The translations under genes were made by a program, and so were the position numbers. From contig NZ_MCZZ01000134.1 in assembly GCF_002875705.1 (NCBI RefSeq), positions 1 to 34,386 on the forward strand: a stretch of 34,386 nt of DNA, in the 5' to 3' direction. Each line of letters opens with the position of its first letter. Position 1 is the first letter of the stretch. Shown piece after piece: positions 9,071 through 18,693 of this stretch. The notes beneath the pieces are model-generated. The model did no database searches, had not been told where the DNA came from, and saw only the letters and a list, made by a program, of their open reading frames with translations. The DNA is from Vibrio sp. 10N.261.45.E2. Lineage in GTDB: Bacteria > Pseudomonadota > Gammaproteobacteria > Enterobacterales > Vibrionaceae.

Positions 9071-11020
9071 TTATGCCAGTTCTGCTTTCTCAGCAATCAG
9101 CTTATCAACCACGCTTGGGTCGGCTAGTGTTGAGGTATCACCTAGGTTGCCTGTATCTCCGGTAGCAATCTTACGCAGGATACGACGCATGATTTTACCT
9201 GAACGAGTTTTTGGCAGAGAGTCAGTCCAGTGCAGTACATCTGGTGTTGCGATAGGGCCGATCTCTTTACGTACCCAGTCTTTCACTTCTTTATGAAGCT
9301 CTGCGGTTGGGAATTCACCATCATTCAGCGTGATGTAAGCGTAAATTGCTTGGCCTTTAATATCATGAGGAATACCTACTATCGCAGCCTCTGCAATCTT
9401 ATCGAACGCGACTAGAGCCGATTCAATCTCAGCAGTACCCATACGGTGACCAGAGACGTTAAGTACGTCATCAACACGGCCTGTAATCCAGTAGTAACCG
9501 TCTTCATCACGACGAGCACCATCACTGGTGAAGTACATGCCTTTAAATGTAGAGAAGTAAGTCTGTTCGAAGCGGTCATGATCGCCATGAACGGTACGCA
9601 TTTGGCCTGGCCAAGAGTCAAGAATCACTAGGTTGCCGTCTGTTGCACCCTCAATGATATTACCCATGTTATCAACTAACGCTGGTTGCACACCGAAGAA
9701 TGGACGCGTCGCTGAACCCGGTTTTAGATCGGTTGCGCCTGGTAGCGGTGCAATCAAGATGCCGCCCGTTTCTGTCTGCCACCATGTGTCGACAATTGGA
9801 GACTGCTCATTACCGATTGTTTTGTAGTACCACTCCCACGCCTCTGGGTTGATAGGTTCGCCCACTGAGCCCATGATTCTTAGGCTGTCACGCGAGGTAC
9901 CTTCAACGGCTTCGTTACCTTTCGCCATCAATGCACGAATAGCCGTTGGCGCAGTATAAAGAATATTAACTTGGTGTTTATCGACCACTTCACTCATGCG
10001 GCTGGTATTCGGGTAATTTGGCACGCCTTCAAACAGAATAGTTTTTGCACCATTAGCTAGTGGTCCGTAAACAAGGTATGTGTGGCCTGTAATCCAACCC
10101 ACATCCGCTGTACACCAGAAGGTTTCGCCTTCTTGGTAATCGAATACATACTTGAAGGTCATTGCTGCATAAACAAGGTAACCACCTGTCGTGTGCATAA
10201 CGCCTTTAGGCTTACCGGTTGAGCCTGACGTATAAAGGATGAATAGTGGGTCTTCTGCGTTCATCTCTTCTGGTGGGCAATCTGCAGATACATTAGCAAT
10301 AGCATCGTGCCACCACACATCGCGGTGTTCATGCCAAGCAACATCACCACCAGTACGCTTGAATACCACAACCTTCTCTATGTTTTTCACTTCAGGGTTA
10401 GTTAGGGCTTCATCAACGTTTTTCTTAAGTGGTACAGCACGGCCGCCACGCACGCCTTCATCGGCAGTGATAACAACTTTAGAGTTTGAATCGATAATAC
10501 GGCCAGACAGAGCTTCTGGTGAGAAACCACCGAATACCACTGTGTGAACCGCACCGATACGGGTACATGCCAGCATTGCAACTGCAGCTTCTGGAACCAT
10601 TGGCATGTATAAACAAACCACATCACCTTTACGCACGCCTTGCTCTTTTAGAGCATTTGAAAATAGGCACACTTCTTTGTGTAGTTCATTAAAAGTTAGA
10701 GTTTTGTCATCCGCCGGGTCATCGCCTTCCCAAATAATAGCGACTTCATCACCGCGCTCAGCAAGGTGACGGTCGATACAGTTAGCCGATACGTTAAGCG
10801 TGCCATCTTCAAACCAGCGAATATCAATGTGCCCAGGGTCAAAAGAGGTGTTTTTCACTTGTGTGAAAGGCTTGATCCAATCAACGATTTTTCCGTGTTC
10901 ACCCCAAAAGCCTTCAGGGTCAGAAACAGATTGCTGGTACATGGCTAGGTAAGTGTCATTATCCGCGTGTGTGGTTGATTTAATATTTTCTTTTACCGGA
11001 TAAACGTGGGCTTCACTCAT
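9071..11020 (-). CDS. acs: Acetyl-CoA synthetase (AMP-forming)
   Basis: Activates acetate to acetyl-CoA via acetyl-AMP, the high-affinity route of acetate use. It has 649 residues, full length. The adenylation core carries [20 protein letters not shown] near residue 265. [10 protein letters not shown] lies near 415, and the C-terminal domain has [14 protein letters not shown], whose Lys (near 610) is the conserved catalytic residue known to be switched off by acetylation. A strong AAGGAGAG site precedes the ATG. The genes for the CrbS/CrbR system, which activates acs in V. cholerae, and for a sodium-coupled permease lie within 16 kb. That makes this the acetate-scavenging gene of the cluster. 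I could not recognise a CrbR or CRP site in the 218 nt upstream. Confidence 0.97.
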   Translation of the reverse strand: MSEAHVYPVKENIKSTTHADNDTYLAMYQQSVSDPEGFWGEHGKIVDWIKPFTQVKNTSFDPGHIDIRWFEDGTLNVSANCIDRHLAERGDEVAIIWEGDDPADDKTLTFNELHKEVCLFSNALKEQGVRKGDVVCLYMPMVPEAAVAMLACTRIGAVHTVVFGGFSPEALSGRIIDSNSKVVITADEGVRGGRAVPLKKNVDEALTNPEVKNIEKVVVFKRTGGDVAWHEHRDVWWHDAIANVSADCPPEEMNAEDPLFILYTSGSTGKPKGVMHTTGGYLVYAAMTFKYVFDYQEGETFWCTADVGWITGHTYLVYGPLANGAKTILFEGVPNYPNTSRMSEVVDKHQVNILYTAPTAIRALMAKGNEAVEGTSRDSLRIMGSVGEPINPEAWEWYYKTIGNEQSPIVDTWWQTETGGILIAPLPGATDLKPGSATRPFFGVQPALVDNMGNIIEGATDGNLVILDSWPGQMRTVHGDHDRFEQTYFSTFKGMYFTSDGARRDEDGYYWITGRVDDVLNVSGHRMGTAEIESALVAFDKIAEAAIVGIPHDIKGQAIYAYITLNDGEFPTAELHKEVKDWVRKEIGPIATPDVLHWTDSLPKTRSGKIMRRILRKIATGDTGNLGDTSTLADPSVVDKLIAEKAELA

Positions 11021-11238
11021 TGCATCTCTCCTTGTGCCAACATTCCTAATGAACTGGCAACTTCCTTTGTGTTCAGTTTCTAGGTCTATTACAGAACCGT
11101 CTTTGTGTTATCACTCTCGGCTAGGACGGCGATTTCCACAATTAGACTTTAGGATGAGACGCTGCTTTTCACTTACAAAATAGCGAGTTAAGTTCATTTT
11201 TGAGATGTTGCTCTCTATGTGAAGAGCCAGTGGTTGAA

Positions 11239-11871
11239 TTAAGAATAAGAGGAGTTGAAACGGGGCAAATCACCATGTTTCAGGCGCACAAAAATCAGCG
11301 CAGCAGAGATAGCGTCTTGTAATGCATCATGTTTATTGACGGGGATGGGTAAATCGAGCTGGCGACAGATGGCGCCCATACTGAGATCAAAATAGGCATT
11401 GGGCAACTGTCTTTCGAGTTTGTCTTGATAGAGTTGGCTCACTTCGACTAATCGGTTAGGTAGCGGAAATCCAAGCTGTTTTAAACAGGCACGGTCGAGG
11501 ATTTTTTTATCATATCGGATGTGATAGCCGACTAAAGGACGATTTCCGATGAAGTTCAGTAGTTCGATTAAAGCTTGTTTCTCTTCGATGCCGTGCTTTA
11601 GATCTTGATGACGAATACGGTGAATTTTTATCGAATTGCAATCGAGTGATTGAGGCGCGCGCAATCGGACTTCAAAAGGTTGACTGGTAATGATTCGGTT
11701 GCCAATGATCTTGGTCGCGGCAATAGTGACTAATTCCGCCTGATTGGGGTCTAGGCTGGTGGTTTCACAATCGAGCGATACATATTCATGATCCACAGGC
11801 GCACTAAACAGAGGCTGATAGAGAGAGCCTTTGAGCTTGTGATGCCAGTAATAGCGAACCAACCTATTCAT
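11239..11871 (-). CDS. DnaQ-fold (DEDDh) 3'-5' exonuclease, role unknown
   Basis: A 210-residue protein with the RNase-T/DNA polymerase III epsilon fold. Exo I is SLDCETTSLD (D34, E36), Exo II is the GYHIRYDKKIL segment with its Asp near residue 130, and Exo III is VNKHDALQDA near residue 185 with the His and Asp of the DEDDh type. The four metal-binding acids and the general base therefore appear intact. It is too short and too divergent to be the replicative proofreader. It starts 11 nt after the DUF294-type gene and is probably co-translated with it. Both lie upstream of acs on the same strand. Substrate unknown: DNA, RNA or a nucleotide conjugate are all possible. Confidence 0.85.
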   Translation of the reverse strand: MNRLVRYYWHHKLKGSLYQPLFSAPVDHEYVSLDCETTSLDPNQAELVTIAATKIIGNRIITSQPFEVRLRAPQSLDCNSIKIHRIRHQDLKHGIEEKQALIELLNFIGNRPLVGYHIRYDKKILDRACLKQLGFPLPNRLVEVSQLYQDKLERQLPNAYFDLSMGAICRQLDLPIPVNKHDALQDAISAALIFVRLKHGDLPRFNSSYS

Positions 11872-11882
11872 CGTTCAATCGC

Positions 11883-13715
11883 CTAATCCCGTATCTGATA
11901 GTGGTAGCCGAGCCATTGCTTGAATTTCTTCACCACATGCAGGCTATGACGAAGCAGATCCCGGTCAGCTCGCTCCATCAGTTTGACGTTAATCTTGTTG
12001 CTGCTGTGCTGTTGAGAAAGCCTTTGGGCTAAGCGCCACTTAAAGAATTGTTTGAGTGCTTCACTGAGGTTATCCGCGGTGCTTTGCTCAAGCACTTTCT
12101 TGCTGACCAACTGTTCAATGCGTTCGAAGGTGTTGTTTACCGTAACACCATGTTCTAAGCAGAGCGCTCTAACACCATGCACGATAGGGAAAATACCGCC
12201 TTGTTTGATATCGAGCCCTGACTTGGATTGCTTCACATTGCCAAATAGGGTGAGGGGGACTGAGAAGTTGAGCGCAGGGCGGCAGAACTCCGTCAGAATC
12301 AATTCCTGTCCGAGCATCAAATCACTGAGATGCTGCTTTACGGGTTTTAATAACTCCCTATTACCCGCCACAGCGTGTGCATCTGCCATGATCGCGATAT
12401 CCATCACGGTGTCTGGTGTGGCTTTTTTTACCCAACGGGTGAGGGTTTGTTTCCACTCTTGTTCTGAATGTACCCATTTCGGATTGTTGACCATCACGTT
12501 GCCAGGGCACAGTGGGTAACCCAATTGTTGAAGGGTATGGGTGAGCTCGTTCATGGCACTTTGGCATTGGTGCCACTCCAAGCCATCTTGAATGATGAGT
12601 GCGTTATCTTGATCGGTTTTGAGAATTTGTTCCCCACGACCTTCGGAACCCAACACGATTAGGCAGCAATGATTATGCAGGGCTGGTGGGATAACTAACT
12701 CAAAAGCCTTCTCTATGATCTGTTCGTTGACCGCAGAAATCAGCTCCATGATAAAGCGTGTGCGAATTCCGTTACTGAGCAAGCTCTCGACCAGTTGGCG
12801 CTGTTTGTTAGAGGCCATTGCTAATTCTTCAACGCTGGTGGCGCGCGCAATACGCAAAGTGAGAACGTGCGAGTGTGTGGAGAATGCACTGAGAATCTGT
12901 GTCATATCCACCATGCCGACCGCATTTTTACCATCACAAACCATCAACCTTTTTACTCGATTTCTGGTCATGGTAATCATGGCATTAAATAAGAAATCGC
13001 CTTGGTTTACGTGCATCACCGGAAACGTTGCGATCTCACCGACAGGCGCATCTAGTGGGAAATCATCGAGCATCACAGCATGCAATAAATTGGTTCGAGT
13101 AACGATTCCATACGGAAAGGAACATGATGATCCAAAAGCTTTTGGATCATCATGTTCCAAATGAATGAGAGCCGAGTCTAGGCCTTGTTCTTTAAGGGTG
13201 TGAGTGACTTGGTTGATAGGTTGGTTTGGTTCAAGTATCAGTGGTGGGTGATAGATTGAGTCATCCACTTTGGTCAGTATAAACTCGGCTAGATTTTGCT
13301 GTTGTTGAGCGGCTTCAATCAGAGCTTTTCGTGTCGAGAGGTTGCTATCAAAGTAGGCGGCGAATTGACCATTGGCGTGGTAAAGCTCAAGAAAAATATC
13401 GGTTGGCAGCAGATAGCTTAATGTATCTTCGAGCGCGATATATTGGTGTTTAGTGTGAGGTTCAAATTGGCTACGGACATCAAAAATATCATCATTGGCA
13501 TAGTGTGCGTAAATCTCGCCATCACTGCTTGCACGCTCTTCAACTGCCCCTTTGATCAAAATGTGCAGGTGTCGGCTCGGCCTATCGGCTTCCAGTATCA
13601 CTTCTTGAGAACGGTAGTACACCACGTCTAATGAAGAGCGAAGCTTCAACTGTTCAGAATCGGACAGGCTGTCGAAGGGTGGGTGCTGCATATTAAATTT
13701 GTCAGGCATAAGCAT
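11883..13715 (-). CDS. cNMP-binding / CBS-pair / DUF294 nucleotidyltransferase-like protein
   Basis: About 610 residues. In order: a cyclic-nucleotide-binding-type beta barrel (about 20-130), two CBS motifs (about 150-280; YGIVTRTNLL and AVGMVDMTQIL), and a GlnD-like nucleotidyltransferase core with VLGSEGRGEQILKTDQDNAL near 355 (GS motif then D-x-D). A helical DUF294 C-terminal domain closes it. Such proteins are predicted to sense cAMP- or adenylate-type ligands and transfer a nucleotide to an unknown target; no function is established here. I chose the ATG at 13715. A GTG one codon earlier and later ATGs are possible, and none has a good ribosome binding site. The first CBS motif contains a perfect 40-bp DNA palindrome (13119-13158) encoding DPKAFGSSC. 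It is followed by the exonuclease gene after 11 nt. Confidence 0.85.
   Translation of the reverse strand: MLMPDKFNMQHPPFDSLSDSEQLKLRSSLDVVYYRSQEVILEADRPSRHLHILIKGAVEERASSDGEIYAHYANDDIFDVRSQFEPHTKHQYIALEDTLSYLLPTDIFLELYHANGQFAAYFDSNLSTRKALIEAAQQQQNLAEFILTKVDDSIYHPPLILEPNQPINQVTHTLKEQGLDSALIHLEHDDPKAFGSSCSFPYGIVTRTNLLHAVMLDDFPLDAPVGEIATFPVMHVNQGDFLFNAMITMTRNRVKRLMVCDGKNAVGMVDMTQILSAFSTHSHVLTLRIARATSVEELAMASNKQRQLVESLLSNGIRTRFIMELISAVNEQIIEKAFELVIPPALHNHCCLIVLGSEGRGEQILKTDQDNALIIQDGLEWHQCQSAMNELTHTLQQLGYPLCPGNVMVNNPKWVHSEQEWKQTLTRWVKKATPDTVMDIAIMADAHAVAGNRELLKPVKQHLSDLMLGQELILTEFCRPALNFSVPLTLFGNVKQSKSGLDIKQGGIFPIVHGVRALCLEHGVTVNNTFERIEQLVSKKVLEQSTADNLSEALKQFFKWRLAQRLSQQHSSNKINVKLMERADRDLLRHSLHVVKKFKQWLGYHYQIRD
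13119..13158. repeat. Perfect 40-bp palindrome inside a coding region
   Basis: GGAACATGATGATCCAAAAG is followed immediately by its exact reverse complement, with no spacer and an AAGCTT centre. The symmetry stops at both ends (A faces A). It lies in frame within the DUF294-type gene, in the loop between two strands of the first CBS motif. Because of the register, both strands encode the same 13-residue peptide there. Chance occurrence is very unlikely. I saw no second copy in the window. Confidence 0.9.
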
Positions 13716-13718
13716 CAC

Positions 13719-13947
13719 AACAAGAAATGGGAGTCTTCAATCAGTCTGACAAAATACCAGCGAAGCTCCAGACGACTTTAGTCTAAATGCGAGTATGGGT
13801 ATTGATGAGCGTGAAATCTCTTGTTGAAATGCGATATCCACACCCATTGAATATGGGAATACTATCCCAGTAATAATTCCCTTTTTCATCGTATGCGAGA
13901 TAGGCATAATTGGTGCTGCCTTTTTCCGCACACTTTATAGGTCATTT
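13719..13947. other. Divergent spacer between the DUF294-type gene and the MFS gene
   Basis: 229 bp with no recognisable operator. A 64-codon frame on the minus strand has no ribosome binding site and no protein-like pattern, so I leave it out. Promoters for both flanking genes must lie here, but I cannot place them with confidence. Confidence 0.4.
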
Positions 13948-15144
13948 ATGTTTAGCCCTTCACCCTATGGCTGGATCTCTCAGTATTTTCTTGGTTTCTT
14001 TTTTGCGTATGGCGTGTACTTGCCATTTTGGGCGTTGTGGTTTGAAGACCAAGGCGTGTCAGCTGGTGATATTGGCGTATTGATTGGTATCGGCTTTGCG
14101 ACTCGTTGTGTTGCCAACCTAGTGATTACACCGCGTATCCATAAAGTTGAACACCTGATGCCAGCTCTGCGCTGTTTGAGTTTCGCTGCGTTGTTGTTTG
14201 TCGGCTTCCACTTCTTTACTGGTGGCAGCTTTATACTGATGTTGTTGGCAACGGTACTGTTTAACCTCTGTTGTGGGCCGATTATTCCTCTCTCTGATGC
14301 CATGGCTAACCATTACAGTCGTTTGAAAATGCTCGACTACGGCCGAACTCGACTTTGGGGCTCAATTGCCTTTATTGCAGGTTCAACGGTTGTTGGTTAT
14401 TTGGTGGCGCAATTTGGCACCGACATGATTTTGTATACGGCTCTTGCGGGCGTGTTGTTGTCATTAATTCTGGCGATGAGAAACCCTAACGTGATGCCAG
14501 TTACGCAATCTCAGCAACAAGCGGTGCGACCAAAACTAGGTGAACTGCTGCGTGAGTCGTCCGTGGTGAAATTTTTAGCCTTGATGGCGCTGCTACAAGG
14601 TAGTCACGCGGCTTACTACAGTTTTAGTGCGATTTATTGGAAAGAAGCGGGTCATTCAGAAGCGATCATCGGTTATTTATGGAGCCTAGGTGTTGTCGCT
14701 GAAGTGGCAGTATTTGCTCTGAGTAAGCGCTTATTCTCTGGTTGGTCACTACGTACTTTGTTTGTTGTCGCGGCTGTTGGTGTGATGGCGCGTTGGGGTA
14801 TTACCGCATCAACGACAGCGATTTTTGCACTGGTTATGGTGCAACTGCTGCACGGTGTGACGTTTGCGATGGCACACATCGCAGCGATTCAATACATCCA
14901 ATCTGAAGAACAAAACAAGATGGTTGCACTACAGGCTCTGTATAACGCGATTCCATTGGGTGCTTTTATTGCACTAATGACTACATTAAGTGGTTGGGGT
15001 TATGAGCTTTGGGGCGCAAATATCTTCTGGGGTATGGCCGCAATGGGTGCACTTGCTCTGTTCATTAAGTTGGATGAAAGAAGTTCAGTGGTTGAGATGA
15101 ATCAATCAGATTCGGAGCAGTCAGAATCTCACAGCAAATGCTGA
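13948..15144 (+). CDS. MFS transporter of the HcaT (phenylpropionate permease) type
   Basis: A 398-residue inner-membrane protein with about 12 hydrophobic helices. The N-terminus (YFLGFFFAYGVYLPFWALWF) and the following QGVSAGDIGVLIGIGFATR resemble E. coli HcaT, the proton-coupled 3-phenylpropionate permease family, also related to nucleoside symporters. The family is clear but the substrate is not; no aromatic-degradation genes are nearby. It lies directly upstream of crbS with a terminator between them, so it may be an incidental neighbour or an uptake partner. The polar tail (residues 378-398) is rich in Ser and Glu. Confidence 0.82.
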   Translation: MFSPSPYGWISQYFLGFFFAYGVYLPFWALWFEDQGVSAGDIGVLIGIGFATRCVANLVITPRIHKVEHLMPALRCLSFAALLFVGFHFFTGGSFILMLLATVLFNLCCGPIIPLSDAMANHYSRLKMLDYGRTRLWGSIAFIAGSTVVGYLVAQFGTDMILYTALAGVLLSLILAMRNPNVMPVTQSQQQAVRPKLGELLRESSVVKFLALMALLQGSHAAYYSFSAIYWKEAGHSEAIIGYLWSLGVVAEVAVFALSKRLFSGWSLRTLFVVAAVGVMARWGITASTTAIFALVMVQLLHGVTFAMAHIAAIQYIQSEEQNKMVALQALYNAIPLGAFIALMTTLSGWGYELWGANIFWGMAAMGALALFIKLDERSSVVEMNQSDSEQSESHSKC

Positions 15145-15181
15145 TAATTAGAGTCTAAAGCACAGAATTTAAGCGATGCGA

Positions 15182-15210
15182 TTGAGTTAACTCCTCATCC
15201 TTAGTTAAAT
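15182..15210 (+). promoter_or_regulatory. Candidate crbS promoter overlapping the upstream terminator
   Basis: TTGAGT (15182-15187), a 17-bp spacer and TTAAAT (15205-15210) form a moderate sigma-70-type promoter. Initiation would be expected near 15217, inside the 5' arm of the following hairpin. A transcript starting there could form only about half of the stem and would therefore escape termination. Confidence 0.4.
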
Positions 15211-15211
15211 G

Positions 15212-15240
15212 AAACCTCTCCCTTATGGAGAGGTTTTTTT
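15212..15240 (+). terminator. Terminator between the MFS gene and crbS
   Basis: A perfect 10-bp stem AAACCTCTCC / GGAGAGGTTT with a 5-nt loop runs into a T-run ending at 15240. The crbS ribosome binding site is only about 12 nt farther on. There is thus no room for a separate promoter between terminator and gene. Confidence 0.85.
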
Positions 15241-15261
15241 ATGGATGAAAAAGGGTTTTCA

Positions 15262-18200
15262 ATGCAAGGATGGATAGTAATTCCAGTCTCTTTAGCCTAC
15301 TTGGGCGTGTTATTTCTGATCGCTTGGTATGGAGACAGACAGGTTCGTTGGCTATCGCGTTGGCGCCCGTGGATCTATAGCCTTTCGATTGCGGTTTATT
15401 GTACCTCTTGGACTTTCTACGGAACGGTTGGGCAGGCGAGCAATAACCCCTGGTCCTTTTTACCCATTTATCTCGCCCCGATTCTGGTTTTTACACTAGG
15501 GTGGCGGATCTTGGCGCGGCTGATCCTGATTGCGAAGCGGGAACACATCACCTCCATCGCCGATTTTATCGCAGCTCGTTACGGAAAATCTCAGGGCTTA
15601 GCGGTGGCGGTGACGATTATCGCAGTGGTCGGTATTCTTCCTTATATCGCGCTGCAATTGCGTGGTATCACCATGGGGTTGGATATTGTTGCCCCCAACT
15701 TAGCGGCTGATTTTGGTTATCAGGACTATCACGTCTCTTGGTTTGTGGTTGGCGCTTTGGCGATTTTTACCATGCTGTTTGGTACAAGGCACATCGATAA
15801 CACGGAACACCACCGTGGCATGATGATGGCAGTGGCGTTTGAATCTATCGTTAAGCTCGCAGCATTCCTGATTGTTGGCTTGTTCATCATGTATCTGGCG
15901 ATGAGCAGCGACAAAATCGACCTGCTTGATGTGGCAGCTTCCACCTACGAGTCGCCCAATATTCCGACTTTAATTATTCATACCGTGTTAACCATGCTGG
16001 CGATTGTCTGTCTGCCACGCCAATTCCACACCATGGTGGTAGAGAACGAACGTCCGCAAGATTTGCATACCGCGCGTTGGTTATTTCCGCTGTACCTGAT
16101 TTTGATGGGACTGTTCGTGCTGCCAATTGCTTGGGCAGGGCAAGGGCTACTGACCGACATGCCAGCGGATACCTACGTGATCAGTGTACCAATGGCAGAA
16201 GGCGCTAATCACATTGCATTGTTGGCTTTCCTTGGTGGTACTTCTGCGGCGAGTGGCATGGTGATTGTCTCGACCATTGCGCTGGCGATCATGGTATCGA
16301 ATGACTTAGTGATGCCATTGCTACTGCGCCGTATGCGTCTAACTCAAAGAACCCATCGACATTTTTCTGGCCTATTATTGGTGATTCGTCGCGGGCTAAT
16401 TTTACTGCTACTGCTTGGTGCTTGGCTGTTTTATCAGGCGCTCGATACCATTCATTCACTGTCGGCGATTGGCTTTCTTTCGTTTGCTGCGATTGCTCAA
16501 TTCGCGCCAGCACTTATTGGTGGTTTGTACTGGCGTCCGGGTAACCGCAAGGGTGTCTATGTCGGCCTAATGGTGGGCTCGTTGATTTGGCTTATTACCT
16601 TAATGAGCCAAACCAGCATGTTGGCAGGCGATAGCGAAAGTAACCTTTTATTGTGGATAATCACGCCGCCAGAGTTACTCAGTAGCTGGGATATCAGCAG
16701 CTCGAACTGGGGAATTGTGCTGAGTATTGTGCTTAATACCTTGTGCTATGCCGTGGTCTCTGTAACAACCCGTCCGAGCCTAAGTGAGCGCTTACAATCA
16801 GCGGCATTTGTTGGTACGCCACTGCCTGAGAATGAGAATATCAGCCTCTACCAGAACCGTGTGACAGTCGCTGAATTAGAGATGCTGGCATCGCGTTTTG
16901 TGGGGCGCAAGCGAGCGAAAAGTGCCTTACATAGCTATTGGCAGCAACACGGTCAACCGTTGCTTCCTAATCAACAAGCGCCTGCAAGTCTGATTCGACA
17001 CGCTGAGCGCGTGCTCGCCGGTGTATTCGGTGCGTCTTCTGCTAAGTTAGTACTTACTTCTGCTTTGCAGGGCAGAAATATGCAGCTTGAAGAAGTGGCG
17101 ACCATCGTTGATGAAGCCTCTGAGCTGTACGATTTCAGCCGTGGCTTGTTGCAAGGAGCGATTGAACATATCGGCCAAGGCATCGCAGTAATAGACAAAC
17201 AAATGAGGCTGGTGGCGTGGAATCAACGTTACCTAGAACTGTTTGAATTCCCTGTGGGCTTGATTCAGGTCGGTCGACCCATTTCCGATGTGATTCGTCA
17301 TAATGCCGAGCAAGGTTTGTGTGGCCCGGGTGATCCGGAAGATCACGTTCGCCGCCGTGTTTATCACCTTGAGCAAGGCACTCGACACACCTCTTCTCGT
17401 ATTCGTCCTGATGGTCGAGTGATTGAGGTGCAAGGTAATCCTATGCCAAGTGGCGGCTTCGTAATGAGCTTTACCGACATCACGGTATTCCGGCAAGCAG
17501 AGCAAGCACTCAAAGATGCCAATGAAAGCTTGGAATCAAGAGTACATGAGCGAACTCAAGAGCTCGAGAAACTGAATCATCGTTTGGTAAAAGCGACTCA
17601 AATTTCGGATCAAGAATCCCAATCTAAGAGTCGTTTTCTGGCCGCAGTAAGCCACGATTTAATGCAACCGCTCAACGCCGCACGTCTGTTTGCTTCGTCA
17701 CTTTCTGAAGTGGCAAAAGAGCAAGAGGTGAAGCAACTGTCATCTCACATCGAGAGTGCGCTAGGTGCTGCAGAAGATTTGATTGGTGATTTGCTGGATA
17801 TCTCTCGATTGGAGTCAGGAAAATTAGAAACCAACATTCACGCGATTGCTGTGCATGATGTTTTGACCAACTTAAATGCGGAATTTAGTGCCTTAGCGAG
17901 ACAGCAAAAAATTGAGTTTCAGATGATTCCATCGTCATTGTTCATTCACTCAGATCCTAAGTTGTTGAGGCGTGTGATTCAGAACTTTTTAACCAACGCG
18001 TTCCGCTATAATCCAGAAGGGAAAGTAGTACTGGGTGCAAGGCGCGTGAATGGTCAGGTTCGAATTGATGTATGGGATAACGGAACCGGTATCGATGAAG
18101 ACAAGCAACAAGAGATTTTTGAAGAGTTTACACGTGGTAGCCAAGTGCGATCTGACCAAGGGTTAGGGCTAGGGTTAGCGATTTCGAAAGGTATCGCTCA

Positions 18201-18693
18201 TGTACTTGGTCATCAAATTTCAATGCGCTCATGGCCGGGTAAAGGCAGTGTCTTTTCCATTACTTTAGCTCGGGCGGAAAAAGTGGCTCCGGTTGTGCAA
18301 GCTTCGACGCCAATGACTACTAGCGACATTGAACACCTGAAGATATTGTGTGTCGACAATGAGCGAGAAATCTTAGTCGGCATGGAAAACCTGATTGGTC
18401 GTTGGGGCTGTGAGGTTAAGACGGCGGTTGATCTGGTCGAAAGCTTGAAGTGCCTTGATGAGGGGTGGCAGCCAGATGTCATTTTCTCTGATTACCGTTT
18501 GGATAATGGTAGAACCGGACTCGAAGTATTGCAGCAGTGTCGCTTGCGCCTCGGAGATTCTTTTGAAGGGGTTATCATCAGTGCTGATAGAACCGATGAG
18601 ATGTTGGCCGCGATTAAGGCCAACAGCTTTAGTTTTATTGCCAAGCCAGTGAAGCCACTAAAACTCAGGGCAGTATTGAATCGGGTGAGTTGA
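15262..18693 (+). CDS. crbS: SSS-fused hybrid sensor histidine kinase CrbS
   Basis: Membrane sensor kinase of the acetate switch, which in Vibrio works with CrbR to activate acs. The N-terminal ~500 residues are a sodium:solute symporter-like domain of about 13 membrane helices. A short soluble linker region follows (STAC type, about 510-610), then a PAS domain (about 630-745; AVIDKQMRLVAWN) and a coiled coil. HisKA has H798 in AVSHDLMQPLNA, and HATPase has the N box (NFLTNAFRYNP) and G boxes. A receiver domain carries phospho-acceptor D1077 in IFSDYRLDNG. I chose the ATG at 15262: AAAAAGGG lies six nt before it, whereas an upstream in-frame ATG at 15241 abuts the T-run of the terminator. This gives 1143 residues. 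The ligand is not proven from sequence; CbrA is a related kinase. Confidence 0.88.
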   Translation: MQGWIVIPVSLAYLGVLFLIAWYGDRQVRWLSRWRPWIYSLSIAVYCTSWTFYGTVGQASNNPWSFLPIYLAPILVFTLGWRILARLILIAKREHITSIADFIAARYGKSQGLAVAVTIIAVVGILPYIALQLRGITMGLDIVAPNLAADFGYQDYHVSWFVVGALAIFTMLFGTRHIDNTEHHRGMMMAVAFESIVKLAAFLIVGLFIMYLAMSSDKIDLLDVAASTYESPNIPTLIIHTVLTMLAIVCLPRQFHTMVVENERPQDLHTARWLFPLYLILMGLFVLPIAWAGQGLLTDMPADTYVISVPMAEGANHIALLAFLGGTSAASGMVIVSTIALAIMVSNDLVMPLLLRRMRLTQRTHRHFSGLLLVIRRGLILLLLLGAWLFYQALDTIHSLSAIGFLSFAAIAQFAPALIGGLYWRPGNRKGVYVGLMVGSLIWLITLMSQTSMLAGDSESNLLLWIITPPELLSSWDISSSNWGIVLSIVLNTLCYAVVSVTTRPSLSERLQSAAFVGTPLPENENISLYQNRVTVAELEMLASRFVGRKRAKSALHSYWQQHGQPLLPNQQAPASLIRHAERVLAGVFGASSAKLVLTSALQGRNMQLEEVATIVDEASELYDFSRGLLQGAIEHIGQGIAVIDKQMRLVAWNQRYLELFEFPVGLIQVGRPISDVIRHNAEQGLCGPGDPEDHVRRRVYHLEQGTRHTSSRIRPDGRVIEVQGNPMPSGGFVMSFTDITVFRQAEQALKDANESLESRVHERTQELEKLNHRLVKATQISDQESQSKSRFLAAVSHDLMQPLNAARLFASSLSEVAKEQEVKQLSSHIESALGAAEDLIGDLLDISRLESGKLETNIHAIAVHDVLTNLNAEFSALARQQKIEFQMIPSSLFIHSDPKLLRRVIQNFLTNAFRYNPEGKVVLGARRVNGQVRIDVWDNGTGIDEDKQQEIFEEFTRGSQVRSDQGLGLGLAISKGIAHVLGHQISMRSWPGKGSVFSITLARAEKVAPVVQASTPMTTSDIEHLKILCVDNEREILVGMENLIGRWGCEVKTAVDLVESLKCLDEGWQPDVIFSDYRLDNGRTGLEVLQQCRLRLGDSFEGVIISADRTDEMLAAIKANSFSFIAKPVKPLKLRAVLNRVS

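Noticed and set aside
11021..11238. Shared TAGACCT word upstream of acs (near 11083) and of the symporter genes (near 22940) as a CrbR site
   Set aside because: A 7-mer shared by two spacers of this size is expected by chance; no dyad or repeated spacing supports it.
12715..13164. 149-codon plus-strand frame opposite the DUF294-type gene
   Set aside because: Shadow frame; its end repeats the palindrome peptide only because the DNA there is self-complementary.
13737..13931. 64-codon minus-strand frame in the DUF294-MFS spacer
   Set aside because: No ribosome site, no recognisable domain, ends at the spacer edges by chance.
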